This document shows, piece by piece, positions 36,946-45,716 of a stretch of DNA of 64,000 nucleotides. The DNA is from Gemmatales bacterium. GTDB lineage: Bacteria; Planctomycetota; Planctomycetia; Gemmatales; Gemmataceae. The stretch is taken from NCBI GenBank assembly GCA_026004675.1, contig BPJP01000013.1:62001-126000 (forward strand), read 5' to 3'. The stretch's first letter is position 1. The number at the start of each line of letters is the position of its first letter. The notes under the pieces were generated by a model. It worked only from the letters and a program-made list of their open reading frames with translations. It had not been told where the DNA came from and made no database searches. Position numbers and translations under genes: made by a program.

Positions 36946-37254
36946 ATGGAAGAAGCATTGGCTTTGAAGGTAGCCGTTGCTGATATTGCAAAGCGACTTG
37001 GCTTACCACTGGTTCCAATTGATTGGTCCGGCTGCGATGCCGTGTGGCCCATTCTTGAGCAGATGGCAAATGAAGGGGCGGTCGTCGTTGTCAAAATCGA
37101 CGGGCAGCGGACAAGTGAAGACGACAACGGTAAGTACACCGTTATCTTGTCAGGTGGACCGCTAAAAGACGATTTCTTTCACACTGATACGGCAACCCTC
37201 GAAGAAGGTATCGCAAAGGCAATTTTGTTCTATGCGGCACGCTGCTGGGAATGA
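36946..37254 (+). CDS. Putative immunity protein of the Fic/Doc toxin, copy 1
   Basis: The 102-residue acidic protein (MEEALALKVAVADIAKRLGL start) follows the Fic stop by one base. It contains PIDWSGCDAVWPILEQMANE, VVVVKIDGQRTSEDDNG and YTVILSGGPL. It has no helix resembling the inhibitory (S/T)xxxE(G/N) motif of classical Fic antitoxins, so inhibition may work differently. Identical copy at 46828-47136. Function inferred from position only. Confidence 0.65.
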   Translation: MEEALALKVAVADIAKRLGLPLVPIDWSGCDAVWPILEQMANEGAVVVVKIDGQRTSEDDNGKYTVILSGGPLKDDFFHTDTATLEEGIAKAILFYAARCWE

Positions 37255-37354
37255 CCCTTCGGTGTCCCTCACCAAACTCTGATCAGACTTTCAGCCGCGA
37301 GCTGATTCGACTTCGTCGGGTGTCCAGGGCGTTCGCAATGAGAATCCGCTGCAG

Positions 37355-37924
37355 GTGGCGCTGGGCGTCTTTGGCTTCACGGTCAACGCCGCAGCGGTGG
37401 CGCGGTGGAGCTGGCCGCAGCGATTGGCAGCGGTCAACCGTGGCGGGATTCAAACACCCGTTGCTCGTGGTGGAATCCAGACACCCGTAAGAAGAGGAGG
37501 AATTCAAAGCCCGGTAGCCTGGCGCGGCGGCCCGGTGGCGGTGTCGAGAACGGGTGGGCCAGGGCGAGCTCCTTTCCCACGTCTGGGGCCTCGTGGTGTC
37601 GATCCCGCCCACCACAACGCCAACATCATGGTCAGAGACGCTTCGGGCCGACTTCGGCATCACGAGCGTATTGTCAGCGGGAATATGACGCCGGAAGAAA
37701 AGGGCCTTGGCTTCCCAAGAGGTTCGCTTGCAAGTCACACTGAGGCCAGAGCTATCAGGAACATCCCGCTGCGACGTGGGGAGACAATGATTATTACTGG
37801 CCAATATCCACCATGTAAACCCTGCAAGGGAGTTATGAATCAGACTGCCAGAGAAGCGGGGGCAACGATCATCTACCGATGGCGTGAAAACGGGGTGACA
37901 CGCACCTGGACGGCTGGCAACTGA
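37355..37924 (+). CDS. Deaminase-fold toxin on a headless RHS linker (cassette 3)
   Basis: A GTG start gives 189 residues: linker fragment, then three 9-residue repeats of the RGGIQTPVA type (37439-37519), then a toxin domain. The domain has a deaminase zinc site: HTEARAI (H-x-E) near 134 and PPCKPCKG (PCxxC) near 160. It is a member of the nucleic-acid deaminase toxins (SCP1.201/BURPS668-like or similar) that convert cytosine or adenine in target DNA or RNA; the exact subfamily cannot be fixed. No RHS core precedes it in frame, so it looks like a donor cassette. Confidence 0.75.
   Translation: MALGVFGFTVNAAAVARWSWPQRLAAVNRGGIQTPVARGGIQTPVRRGGIQSPVAWRGGPVAVSRTGGPGRAPFPRLGPRGVDPAHHNANIMVRDASGRLRHHERIVSGNMTPEEKGLGFPRGSLASHTEARAIRNIPLRRGETMIITGQYPPCKPCKGVMNQTAREAGATIIYRWRENGVTRTWTAGN
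37439..37519 (+). repeat. In-frame 27-bp coding repeat, 3 units
   Basis: Three tandem 27-base units encode RGGIQTPVA, RGGIQTPVR and RGGIQSPVA in the linker before the deaminase toxin. The homologous linker before the ParB toxin at 47321-47455 has five units. Confidence 0.9.
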
Positions 37925-37937
37925 AGGGAGATTGCCA

Positions 37938-38324
37938 ATGAGGTTCACCGCGACCTGCGTTACCTGCCAAACCCAGGATGATGTAGCAATGCTTGGGTTT
38001 GCTGACGACGAGTTCAACACATCTCAGTATGTCTTGTTGCAGAAGGACCTTGAGCCTTCCCAGGAGGACTTGGAATTGGGACACGACAGGCCGTACATTG
38101 AGATTGACGATCAAAGGTATTCTCGCTACGGCGGCGTGGTGAAAGCACAGTTGAAGGAGAACCAACTTGTACTGAAACTTGATCCCCAAGCAGCTGCCGA
38201 TATGTCTGTCGATGACACAATCGAAATCTCCTTCCGTGTGCCAATGGAAAGGCTCAAGGAGATTAGCAGCCAGCTTCGCTTGCTGCTTGGCAATGACATC
38301 GTGCAAGTCGATGCCAGCATATAA
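37938..38324 (+). CDS. Imm10-like immunity protein
   Basis: The ATG at 37938 gives 128 residues (MRFTATCVTCQTQDDVAMLG). The block YVLLQKDLEPSQED, then YIEIDDQRYSRYGGVVKAQL and a C-terminal helix LKEISSQLRLLLGN, resembles the Imm10 family. Imm10 proteins commonly accompany deaminase and nuclease toxins, which agrees with the deaminase gene directly upstream. Assignment is by pattern and is moderate. Confidence 0.6.
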   Translation: MRFTATCVTCQTQDDVAMLGFADDEFNTSQYVLLQKDLEPSQEDLELGHDRPYIEIDDQRYSRYGGVVKAQLKENQLVLKLDPQAAADMSVDDTIEISFRVPMERLKEISSQLRLLLGNDIVQVDASI

Positions 38325-38409
38325 AAAAAGCGAAGTGCGTCTGCTACAAGAGCGGTAGGCTAACATCCATAGGCGTGCAGGAATGTCAAAATAATTTTGG
38401 AATTGAAGC

Positions 38410-38631
38410 CGGTGAAGCGATACCCTTGAATCGAGCCGGTCGCAGCAGGGCGCGAGAGCCATAACGGGAGAGGAAAGGGTTCGCCGGTGAATTAGCCGAA
38501 AGCGAACCTTCAGCTCTTTGACAATTCGCCAAGCACATCCAAAGGACCCAGACGCGGATGGCGTATAGGAACTAAAGAACAACGGCCTTGGGCACCCAGA
38601 CGCGGATGGGGTATAGGACACCCTGCCCGTA
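38410..38631 (+). repeat. Cassette header repeat 4
   Basis: A nearly complete header starting near the GAATCGAGCCGGT block, with TTTGACAATTCGCC and two internal GACGCGGATGGCGTATAGG-type units, leading into an RHS-core tip. The opening 30 bases of the header differ from the other copies. Confidence 0.8.
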
Positions 38632-39575
38632 TTGGCGGTTCCCTCTGGCCGGTATCGCTTCACCGGCCGCGAGTTCGAATCGATCACCGGCTTCCAATAT
38701 CACCGCGCTCGCTATTACGATCCCGCCACCGGCAGATGGACAAGCCAGGACCCGCTTGGCCTACTGATCGACACCAATCCTTATCGTTACGCAGCAAACA
38801 GCCCGGTGAATGCGGTGGACCCGTGGGGATTGGAGGCAATTCGCTACCGCGACCCGCGTGCCGCCGACATCGTGTTGACGTCGGAGGAAAAAAGGCGAAT
38901 CGCGTGTTTACAGAAGATTGGCAATGGTGGCGCCGGGAGTTCTTTTCTGGAAACGCATGGCGACAGGCTGCGCCAGCGATCAAACAGCTGTCGATCGACA
39001 CGGGCGATTTTGCGCTTTCGCTGATTCCGCTGGCTGGAGACGTTCGCGATGTTGCGGAGGTAGGGCTTGGCGTCGATCTCGTCACCGACAAACCGTTATC
39101 GCTCAACGAAAGACTGATAACCGCAGCTGCGGCTTTTATACCAACTGTTGGTGGGAAAGCGCTGCGGGGGTTGGTCCCACGGGCGACACCGAAGTTCTTT
39201 ACTTCGCGGACGATCTGAAAAGCTCCAACGGGACAAACATATAAGGTGTTCCGCCAGGACATCGACTGGACTCTCAAGGTGAAGGGAAAAACAAATGCGC
39301 AGTGGGCGAGCGAGGGCAAGGCACCTTATGTCATGAAAAATGGCCGAGCGGAGCAGCTTCAACTCCACCATTCACGACAGAATGCCCAAGGACCATTGTT
39401 TGAGTTGTCTCAGTCTACGCATCTGAGAACAAAGAGCGGTGTCGGTCGTGAAGCACTCCATCCGTTCGGAAGGAGTCAGCACCCCGATTTTCCAGTTGAT
39501 CGTCCGAAGTTCGGTGTAGATCGTAGACAATACTGGATTGACAGAGTGACGGAAGCAGGTAGGTTCGTACAATGA
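38632..39575 (+). pseudogene. Frameshifted RHS tip with LHH-family nuclease toxin (cassette 4)
   Basis: The RHS-core end (FESITGFQYHRARYYDPATG, NPYRYAANSPVNAVDPWG) is intact. Translation then needs a -1 shift at the six-A run near 38890, a second shift near the five-G run at 39165, and a third near 39219 to reach APTGQTYKVFRQDIDWTLK and LQLHHSRQNAQGPLFELSQS. The last is the signature of LHH nucleases (HNH/Endo VII superfamily). All three disruptions fall at homopolymers. The domain itself (39219-39575) is complete, so the cassette could be repaired by recombination. Confidence 0.78.
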
Positions 39576-40036
39576 TCCCACTGCACATTCAACAATTGCT
39601 CGATGAGCGGGGCTATTCGCAACGCACCGACGACAAGGAAGCAATTCGCAGGACGCTCGTTGCGCTCGGCATTGACCCTGCCAGTGAATTGGGGGAGTTC
39701 TATCTGGCATACGATCCGTCACTTTTGCAAAGTGACACTTCCTACGAACAGCTACTAGATGTCGTCATTCCCGTTGTTGATGGTGCTGCTCCAGTGGAAG
39801 CCGATCCATCAGAGACACCTGTTGGAATGGCGACCGCTTTCGCTCGAGATGTCTGGGAAGTTCCAGAAAGAATGATCTGCCTCACGACAACCGAAGGCGA
39901 GGGCGCATTTCTCTATGATTTGTCTTCTGGAGCGATTTACGATTTCAGCTTGAGCGAGCAAGCCGAACTTTGCAATGGCAGTCTCTCGCCACGTTGGAAC
40001 AGCTTCTTTGAGTTCATTGCATGGTATTTGAGCTGA
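39572..40036 (+). CDS. SUKH/SMI1-KNR4-like immunity protein
   Basis: The ATG overlaps the LHH toxin stop. The 154-residue product has a SUKH layout: helical start IQQLLDERGYSQRTDDKEAI, ALGIDPASELGEFYLAYDPS, and ERMICLTTTEGEGAFLYDLS then AIYDFSLSE, ending in SFFEFIAWYLS. SUKH proteins are the largest immunity superfamily for nuclease toxins. It stays intact although the toxin frame is broken, which is expected if immunity is selected while the toxin is silent. Confidence 0.72.
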   Translation: MIPLHIQQLLDERGYSQRTDDKEAIRRTLVALGIDPASELGEFYLAYDPSLLQSDTSYEQLLDVVIPVVDGAAPVEADPSETPVGMATAFARDVWEVPERMICLTTTEGEGAFLYDLSSGAIYDFSLSEQAELCNGSLSPRWNSFFEFIAWYLS

Positions 40037-40068
40037 TCTGCTATTAGTCAGCTGAGGGATAGTCTCCT

Positions 40069-40311
40069 GTCCATACCGAAAACTCAATCCCGTGAACCGA
40101 TACCCCTGAACCAAGCCGGTTGCCGCAGGTTGGGAGAGCGATAACGGGAGAGGAAAGGGTTCGCCCGTGAATTAGCCGAAAGCGAACCTTCAGCTCTTTG
40201 ACAACTCGCCAAGCACATCCAAAGGACCCAGACGCGGATGGCGTATAGGAGCTAAAAAACAACGTCCGTGGGGACCCAGACGCGGATGGCGTATAGAACG
40301 CCCTGCCTGCG
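40069..40311 (+). repeat. Cassette header repeat 5
   Basis: Full-length header, opening with the TGTCCATACCGAAAACTC block and ending at the RHS-core start. Two internal GACGCGGATGGCGTATAG units are present. It contains CTTTGACAACTCGCC in the conserved mid-block. Confidence 0.85.
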
Positions 40312-41805
40312 TTGGCGGTTCCCTCTGGCCGGTATCGCTTCACCGGCCGCGAGTTCGAATCCATCACCGGCTTTCAATACCACCGCGCTCGCTATTACGA
40401 TCCGGGCACGGGCAGATGGACAAGCCAGGACCCGCTTGGCTTGCTGATCGACACCAATCCTTATCGTTACGCAGCAAACAGCCCAACCAACTTCATCGAT
40501 CCGGATGGGCAACTCTTTCTCCCAATACCTTTGTTGTTCGGAGCGGCGGTCTTGGCCGTCCTTTTGCAACCGCAAATCGCCAACGCGCCAAGCCAGACGG
40601 ATGTACCGACTGGACGAAATGACTTCGGGCTCGCACTCCTCGGATCGGTTGAAGCGACCGCCTTGTTGGCACCGGCGTCCATTGGCTTGCGTGGTACGGC
40701 GGCTGCCGTCGCGAGTGCGCCCACGCGACGATTGGCGCTGTTGGCGCTGAGCGAACGCGTGATAGGCGGCGGCGCCGGGGCTGTTGAAGGCGTCTTGCAA
40801 GCGCAAGCAGCCGGCGGCTCGGCGGCGGATCAGTTGATTGCCGGCGTGCTCGGTTTCGGCTTTGGGCTCATCTCGCCAAGAGCCGCGTTTTCGAGCTTCG
40901 CCACGGCATCGGCAGCGGGCGCTGTCGGTGGCATCATCGGCGGACGGCCAGGTGCCCGTGTCGGCTTCCAGGTCGGCGGCCTGATCGGCGCTTTTGGACA
41001 CACCTTAACCAGCGCGGCCGTCGCGGCGCGCGGCCAAGGTGCCACGCGCGCCCTTCTCACTGGTCTGCGTGGCGTGGCGCCGGAAGCGGCCAGCGCCGGT
41101 TTGGGCGCTGTCGTCTTTCCGGAACTGCTCGGCGTCGATCCGCTGACGGGCGCCGAGCTCGGTCTCTTCGGCGGTGCCGTCTTACGCGGCGCTGGCGGCT
41201 TCAGCATCCAGGCGTTCCGGAAGGCCCGGACTGCGCTCCGGAGAATGCCCAGGGGGATGGCGATTGAACTGCCGGACGGGCATATCATAAGCCGACAGGG
41301 AACGCTGTATTGCCGAATCGGGAGCTTTGACTGTAATGACGCTGCCGAGTATATTCGCAAGCTGGAAAAAGATTTCTCTGAAAGATTCGAAAGGGAGATA
41401 CACGCCGATTTCCTCGAGCAGATTGGCGCAAGCGAAATAACTCTCGGCAAGTCGGCAGTCCGTATCGGTAACCCGTGGGGACCATTAGGAAAGCCGTCTA
41501 CAAGAGAGCACGTCGCACTAGTTTCACAGGAATTAGTAAGGAGAGGGTGGACGATAACAGCCGGAGGAGGAGAGTTCTCTAAAGCGAAACGACTACCAGA
41601 GGAACATCTCCCGTTACCAGGGGGTGGCTTTGCGAAGCCGGATATCACTGCAAAGAGGGGTGCCAGAATACTGAGAATCAACACTGTTACGACATTAGCC
41701 GACGGTAAAACGCCAACGCGAGATGAATTCATTCGGGCTGCTCGCCTACGTACTGGGCTAAAACCCGGCGAGCACTTACTCCTCATACCGAAACCGAAAA
41801 CATAG
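40312..41805 (+). CDS. RHS tip with possible restriction-endonuclease-fold toxin (cassette 5)
   Basis: An uninterrupted 497-residue frame. It has the RHS-core end, a hydrophobic Gly/Ala-rich linker (LFLPIPLLFGAAVLAVLLQP to about 300, shared with cassette 12), the HIISRQGTLYCRIGSF bridge and a unique tip from about 345. The tip has helix HVALVSQELVRRGWTITAGG, then KPDITAKRGARILRINTVTT and DEFIRAARLRTGLKPGE. An Asp followed by a strand R-I-N-T suggests a PD-(D/E)xK-like core, but catalytic residues are not certain. The tip and next gene are AT-rich relative to the linker, indicating recent acquisition. This is among the few cassettes with no frame damage. Confidence 0.68.
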   Translation: MAVPSGRYRFTGREFESITGFQYHRARYYDPGTGRWTSQDPLGLLIDTNPYRYAANSPTNFIDPDGQLFLPIPLLFGAAVLAVLLQPQIANAPSQTDVPTGRNDFGLALLGSVEATALLAPASIGLRGTAAAVASAPTRRLALLALSERVIGGGAGAVEGVLQAQAAGGSAADQLIAGVLGFGFGLISPRAAFSSFATASAAGAVGGIIGGRPGARVGFQVGGLIGAFGHTLTSAAVAARGQGATRALLTGLRGVAPEAASAGLGAVVFPELLGVDPLTGAELGLFGGAVLRGAGGFSIQAFRKARTALRRMPRGMAIELPDGHIISRQGTLYCRIGSFDCNDAAEYIRKLEKDFSERFEREIHADFLEQIGASEITLGKSAVRIGNPWGPLGKPSTREHVALVSQELVRRGWTITAGGGEFSKAKRLPEEHLPLPGGGFAKPDITAKRGARILRINTVTTLADGKTPTRDEFIRAARLRTGLKPGEHLLLIPKPKT

Positions 41806-41815
41806 GTGACAGACT

Positions 41816-42388
41816 ATGACCCTAGGAGTCAACTTTTTTGCTACGCGCGAAGATATCTTGCCAGGATTACGACATATTGAACAGCAACTTAGTGTCGTCT
41901 TTTATGATGGTGATTTACTCGACACAAACGATATTGTACCGATCTTGTCGCTAAGTGACATAGAAACGGTTGGGATTTCTCAATTTGGTAATCATTGCTT
42001 AGACAAGGTGTATGAGATCGTACCGACAGAGTCGAAGATGACAGTGAGAGAAGTAATCCAATACAAGGGCTGGGGCCGAGGCCGAAGGACGCCGGAGAAT
42101 CAGATCATCAAATATCAACTCGTTCACGCAGAAGAGCCGTTCTCATCCGTTGGTTTCAGGCCAGGGGGATTGTATAAAGATGAATGTTTGATTGATGGCG
42201 CCGTCTGGAACGGCGGAGAGGGGAGAGAATCGTTGGCATTTTATCGGCAAATTAGAAAAATATTATTGAAGGGTTTTAAGCACGTTAATGAATATTGGCT
42301 AGGCCCAGAAGCCTTTCAATTACTGAAACAGGGATTCCGTCTTTGTAGCTTCCATGATGGGCGACGTGAATGTGATTTTCGGTTATAG
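41816..42388 (+). CDS. Putative immunity protein of cassette 5
   Basis: The 190-residue protein (start MTLGVNFFATREDILPGLRH) has strong charge mixing and the segment TSESKMTVREVI-like TESKMTVREVIQYKGWG, KYQLVHAEEPFSSVGFRPGG, and a C-terminal YWLGPEAFQLLKQGFRLC. No signal or membrane segment. Family not recognised. Base composition is AT-rich like the toxin tip, consistent with the pair moving as a unit. Confidence 0.55.
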   Translation: MTLGVNFFATREDILPGLRHIEQQLSVVFYDGDLLDTNDIVPILSLSDIETVGISQFGNHCLDKVYEIVPTESKMTVREVIQYKGWGRGRRTPENQIIKYQLVHAEEPFSSVGFRPGGLYKDECLIDGAVWNGGEGRESLAFYRQIRKILLKGFKHVNEYWLGPEAFQLLKQGFRLCSFHDGRRECDFRL

Positions 42389-42397
42389 GTCTATCGG

Positions 42398-42670
42398 TTG
42401 GTAGTTGTCCGTTCTCTGCACGGCGTGAAACAGAGTGAAGCAAGGTCGGTTGAGCACACAGGTCCGCACGGAATCTACAATGCGTTTGTCTACAAACGCC
42501 TGAGTAGGGCAGTGAAGACACTGAAGGCGGGGACTGTCGAGTACCAGGAGCGCTTCATCCGCGAGCTAATCCGACTTCGTCGGGAGGTTGTGGATCCGAC
42601 TACGCCTTTGGGACGACTCTTACAGGAACGGGCCACTGGGTTCGAAAGTCTAGTCACAAGACCGAGGTAG
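42398..42670 (+). pseudogene. C-terminal fragment of an AHH-type nuclease toxin (cassette 6)
   Basis: The 90-residue frame has VEHTGPHGIYNAFVYKRLSR and VEYQERFIRELIRLRREVVD, ending TPLGRLL. This is the usual C-terminal half of AHH nuclease toxins, whose N-terminal AHH motif is missing. No RHS core, linker or header precedes it. The stretch RELIRLRR recurs at DNA level at 37290-37320 and 47170-47205, indicating that pieces of such a toxin were left in other cassettes. Confidence 0.55.
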
Positions 42671-42680
42671 CTATACGCTA

Positions 42681-42924
42681 ATGAAATACTATGAAATCTC
42701 ATTTGATGTTGAATACGAGGGTCGATGTTTTCTGGAAGAGCCGCGGCCGAGCGATGGAGAAGTGCCATGGTGGGAGTTTGTAACATGTAAACCGTACTCC
42801 GGTAGTAGCAGACTGATTATTCCGATAGATGAGCCCGGCGAGATACTGGATTTCAACTTTGTTATTCCCACTGGGACTCTAATTGTACGCAAGCACATAG
42901 GGCGAGCGCTCAAGGATGTGGCAG
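42681..42924 (+). pseudogene. Imm11-like (DUF1629) immunity gene truncated by ISAs1
   Basis: The frame starts MKYYEISFDVEYEGRCFLEE and continues DFNFVIPTGTLIVRKHIGRA, the beginning of an Imm11-like (DUF1629) protein that normally runs to about 180 residues. At 42925 the left end of the ISAs1 element begins and the frame runs into it. No continuation is visible on the far side of the element. Pairing of Imm11 with AHH toxins is common, which fits the fragment just upstream. Confidence 0.55.
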
Positions 42925-43051
42925 CAGGGTCGGCGCATCACAGATCGCCTGAATTATTGCGGCCGGGTTGATTTCGTCAAGGGGCGGCGCCTACGATTCT
43001 CCAGGAACACATCCGTTTTTTGGAGAAGAGACATGGCCGTATCTTCCTTAA

Positions 43052-44527
43052 CAGCCCGTTGAAAAAGTCGGTTCGGGGGCTTGACAGGCGTGGTATATTG
43101 GCGGGTGTTATTCACTGATTTCAGGGACGAACGACAGGAGTCGCAATGGCGCTGGGTAAACGCAAGCGCGAACAACAAGAGATGTGGGTGGCGACCACGG
43201 ACTTGCCGAAATCGCCGGGTCACCCCTTTTACAGAAAACTGAACCAGTTGCTGGCGGAAGCCGGTTTCGATGACTGGGTCGAACGGCTGTGTGCTCCGTT
43301 CTATCATGCGGTGATGGGTCGGCCGTCGATTCCGCCGGGCGTCTACTTTCGCATGATCCTGGTGGGCTATTTCGAGGGGGTGTCGTCGCAGCGTGGCATT
43401 GCCTGGCGGTGCAGCGATAGCCGATCGCTGGCGGAATTTCTGGGCTACGGTCCGCAAGAGAGGACGCCGGATCATTCTTCGATGAGTCGGACGCAGCAAC
43501 GGTTGCCGCTGGAGGTGCACGAGCAAGTCTTCGCGTTTGTGTTGCGTCTGGCCGCCGACAAGAAGCTTCTCCACGGCAAGACGGTGGCTGTGGACTCGAC
43601 CATGCTGGAGGCGAACGCGGCAATGAAGTCGATCGTCCGCAAGGAGACGGGGGAAGACTATAAGGAGTACTTGCGTCGTTTGGCGGAAGCGGAAGGGATC
43701 AAAGAAGCCAATGATGAGGACCTGCGTCGCTTCGACCAAAGCCGCAAGGACAAGAAGGTGAGCAACGAGGAATGGGAGTCGAAAACCGACGCCGATAGCC
43801 GGATTGCGCGGATGAAGGACGGCACGACGCGCTTGGCGTACAAGGCCGAGCATGTGGTCGATATGCAGAGCGATCTGGTGCTGGCGGCGACGATCTCGCC
43901 GGCCGATCATAGTGACGCGCAGACGCTGTGCGACAGTGTGATGCAGGCGCAAATCAACGTTGGCGAGAAGGTGGAGATCGAGGAGGCGGTGGCCGACAAG
44001 GGGTATCACAAGGCGAGCACGCTGGAGATGTGCGCGTTCATGAAGTGGCGGACGTACATTCCGGAGCCGAAAAGGAGACATCGTCATCGCTGGACCGACA
44101 AGCCGCCGGAGTATCGGGCGGCGGTGTACGGGAACCGTCGTCGCGTGCGTGGCGCGCGGGGCAAACGGCTGCAACGACTGCGGAGCGAGTTGACGGAACG
44201 AAGTTTTGCCCATGTGTGTGAGACCGGCGGGGCGCGTAGATGTTGGTTACGCGGACTGGAGAAGGTGACCAAGCGATATTTGATCCAGGTGGCGGCGCGG
44301 AACCTGAGTCTGATCCTGCGGAAGTTGTTCGGAGTGGGCACGCCGCGGAGCCTACAGGGCCTTATGTATGCTTTTAGGCTTCTCTATTTTTACATTATGA
44401 TGTTCTATTTTTCCATAGTGATGTATTGGAGACGTCCGCGACCTTGCTGGGTCGATGTTCATTGAGGAAGGATATTCCCGCCGCCTCGCCGCCGTTTCAC
44501 CACAAAACCGACTAAAACAACGGGCTG
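43052..44527 (+). mobile_element. IS1182-family insertion sequence, 1476 bp, flanked by TTAA
   Basis: Ends are CAGCCCGTTGAAAAAGTCGG (43052 onwards) and its inverted partner ending AACGGGCTG at 44527, about 18 of 22 matching. A TTAA copy lies on each side (43048-43051 and 44528-44531), the target duplication. Excision with one TTAA restores the ISAs1 reading frame, which fixes these boundaries. A fragment of the same element is at 58124. Confidence 0.88.
43146..44465 (+). CDS. IS1182-family transposase
   Basis: The 439-residue DDE transposase has the N-terminal DUF772-type domain (RLCAPFYHAVMGRPSIPPGV, FRMILVGYFEGVSSQRGIAW) and catalytic Asp in TVAVDSTMLEANAAM. The second Asp lies in EEAVADKGYHKAS and a later Glu near YIPEPKRRH, followed by RNLSLILRKLFGVG. 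The last 30 residues (MYAFRLLYFYIMMFYFS) are hydrophobic and unusual for the family, perhaps read into the element's 3' end. The gene appears intact. Confidence 0.9.
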   Translation: MALGKRKREQQEMWVATTDLPKSPGHPFYRKLNQLLAEAGFDDWVERLCAPFYHAVMGRPSIPPGVYFRMILVGYFEGVSSQRGIAWRCSDSRSLAEFLGYGPQERTPDHSSMSRTQQRLPLEVHEQVFAFVLRLAADKKLLHGKTVAVDSTMLEANAAMKSIVRKETGEDYKEYLRRLAEAEGIKEANDEDLRRFDQSRKDKKVSNEEWESKTDADSRIARMKDGTTRLAYKAEHVVDMQSDLVLAATISPADHSDAQTLCDSVMQAQINVGEKVEIEEAVADKGYHKASTLEMCAFMKWRTYIPEPKRRHRHRWTDKPPEYRAAVYGNRRRVRGARGKRLQRLRSELTERSFAHVCETGGARRCWLRGLEKVTKRYLIQVAARNLSLILRKLFGVGTPRSLQGLMYAFRLLYFYIMMFYFSIVMYWRRPRPCWVDVH

Positions 44528-45716
44528 TTAACCATCAAAAAACACTTTCGCAAACTTCGTGACCCGCGCCGCCGGCATCGCCGACTCCACCACCTCATGG
44601 ATATCATCACCATCGCCATCTGTGCCGTCATCGCCGGTGCTTCCAACTGGAAACAGATCGAGGCCTTTGGCCGGCAACGCGAGCGTTGGCTCCGCCGCTT
44701 TCTGGCTCTGGCCAACGGTATCCCTGCGCACGACACCTTCCAACGCGTCTTTGCCCGACTCGATCCGGTCGCTTTTCAGGTTTGCTTCCGTGATTGGCTG
44801 ATCAACCTGGCCGACGCTGTCGACATCAAACAGATTGCCATCGACGGCAAGACCGTGCGTGCCTCGCGGACCGAGCCTCTTGGGCCGCTGCACCTGGTCA
44901 GTGCCTGGGCGACCGAGAACCACTTGAGTCTGGGGCAGGTGGCCGTCGATGCCGAATCCAACGAAATACCGGCCATTCCCAAGCTGTTGGAGTTGCTGGA
45001 ACTGAAGGGGGCGTTGGTGACGCTGGATGCTGGCGGCTGCCACAAGGAGATCGCCGAGAAGATTCGCAGCCAGGGGGGTCACTATGTTTTGACCGTCAAG
45101 GGGAATCAGCCGCAGTTGCTCGAGGATATCAAAGAGATGTTTGCGCGAGCGTTTGCCAGCGACTTTGCCGGGCTGGATGCCGATTTTCATGCCGACGAGG
45201 ACAAGAGGCATGGCCGTGAAGAGGAACGCGCCTGTGCCATCATTCGCAATGCGAAGGGATTGCGGAACCAGGAGGCATGGAAGGATCTGTGTGTGGTCGG
45301 CATGGTGCAAAGCGAGCGGCGTGTGCAGGGCAAGGTTCAGAGGGAGGTGAGATATTTTATAGGAAGCAAGAAGGCGTGTGCGGGTTTCTATGCGAGGGCA
45401 ATGAGACATCATTGGAGAATAGAGAATAACCTCCATTGGCAGATGGATGTTACATTTGCCGAGGACAAAGATCGCACGAAGGAGCGGACGGCGGCACAAA
45501 ACATCAGCCTGCTGCGCCGCGTGGCTTTGACCTTGTTAAAGCATCATCCGGATAAGCAGAGCATTGCCTGCAAACGGTTGCAAGCCGCCTGGAATACGGA
45601 CTTCCTTGAAGAAGTCCTCCTCGGCTCTGCCAAACTGGCTAAAATGTGATGCGCCGGCCCTGAGGAGTTGGTACAGGCGCAGGAGCAGTTATTTACTTGA
45701 ATCGGGATCTATTAAA

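Larger units (their letters stand above)
43033..45649 (+). pseudogene. ISAs1 transposase interrupted after codon 5-6 by IS1182
   Basis: The original start is ATG 43033 (MAVSS), and the frame resumes at 44528 with LTIKKHFRKLRDPRRRHR after removal of the insertion and one TTAA copy. The remainder, 44528-45649, has the ISAs1 features: MDIITIAICAVIAGASNWKQ, IDGKTVR, VTLDAGGCHKEIAEKI, YVLTVKGNQP and HWRIENNLHWQMDVTFAED with the catalytic Glu. As it stands translation could only start internally at 44597, losing about 27 residues, so the element is probably disabled. Confidence 0.85.
42925..45662 (+). mobile_element. ISAs1-family insertion sequence carrying a nested IS1182-family element
   Basis: Terminal inverted repeats are CAGGGTCGGCGCATCA at 42925-42940 and TGATGCGCCGGCCCTG at 45647-45662 (one mismatch). 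Without the nested element the IS is about 1.26 kb, normal for ISAs1. I found no clear target duplication: the 10 bases on each side differ, so one flank has probably been rearranged. It truncates the Imm11-like gene. Confidence 0.82.

Noticed and set aside
38885..38895. Programmed -1 frameshifting at the six-A run
   Set aside because: The run matches A AAA AAG in sequence but is not aligned to the zero frame as required, and two more shifts would still be needed downstream.
42915..45675. A target-site duplication for the ISAs1 element
   Set aside because: The 10 bases flanking each end do not match; probably lost by rearrangement.
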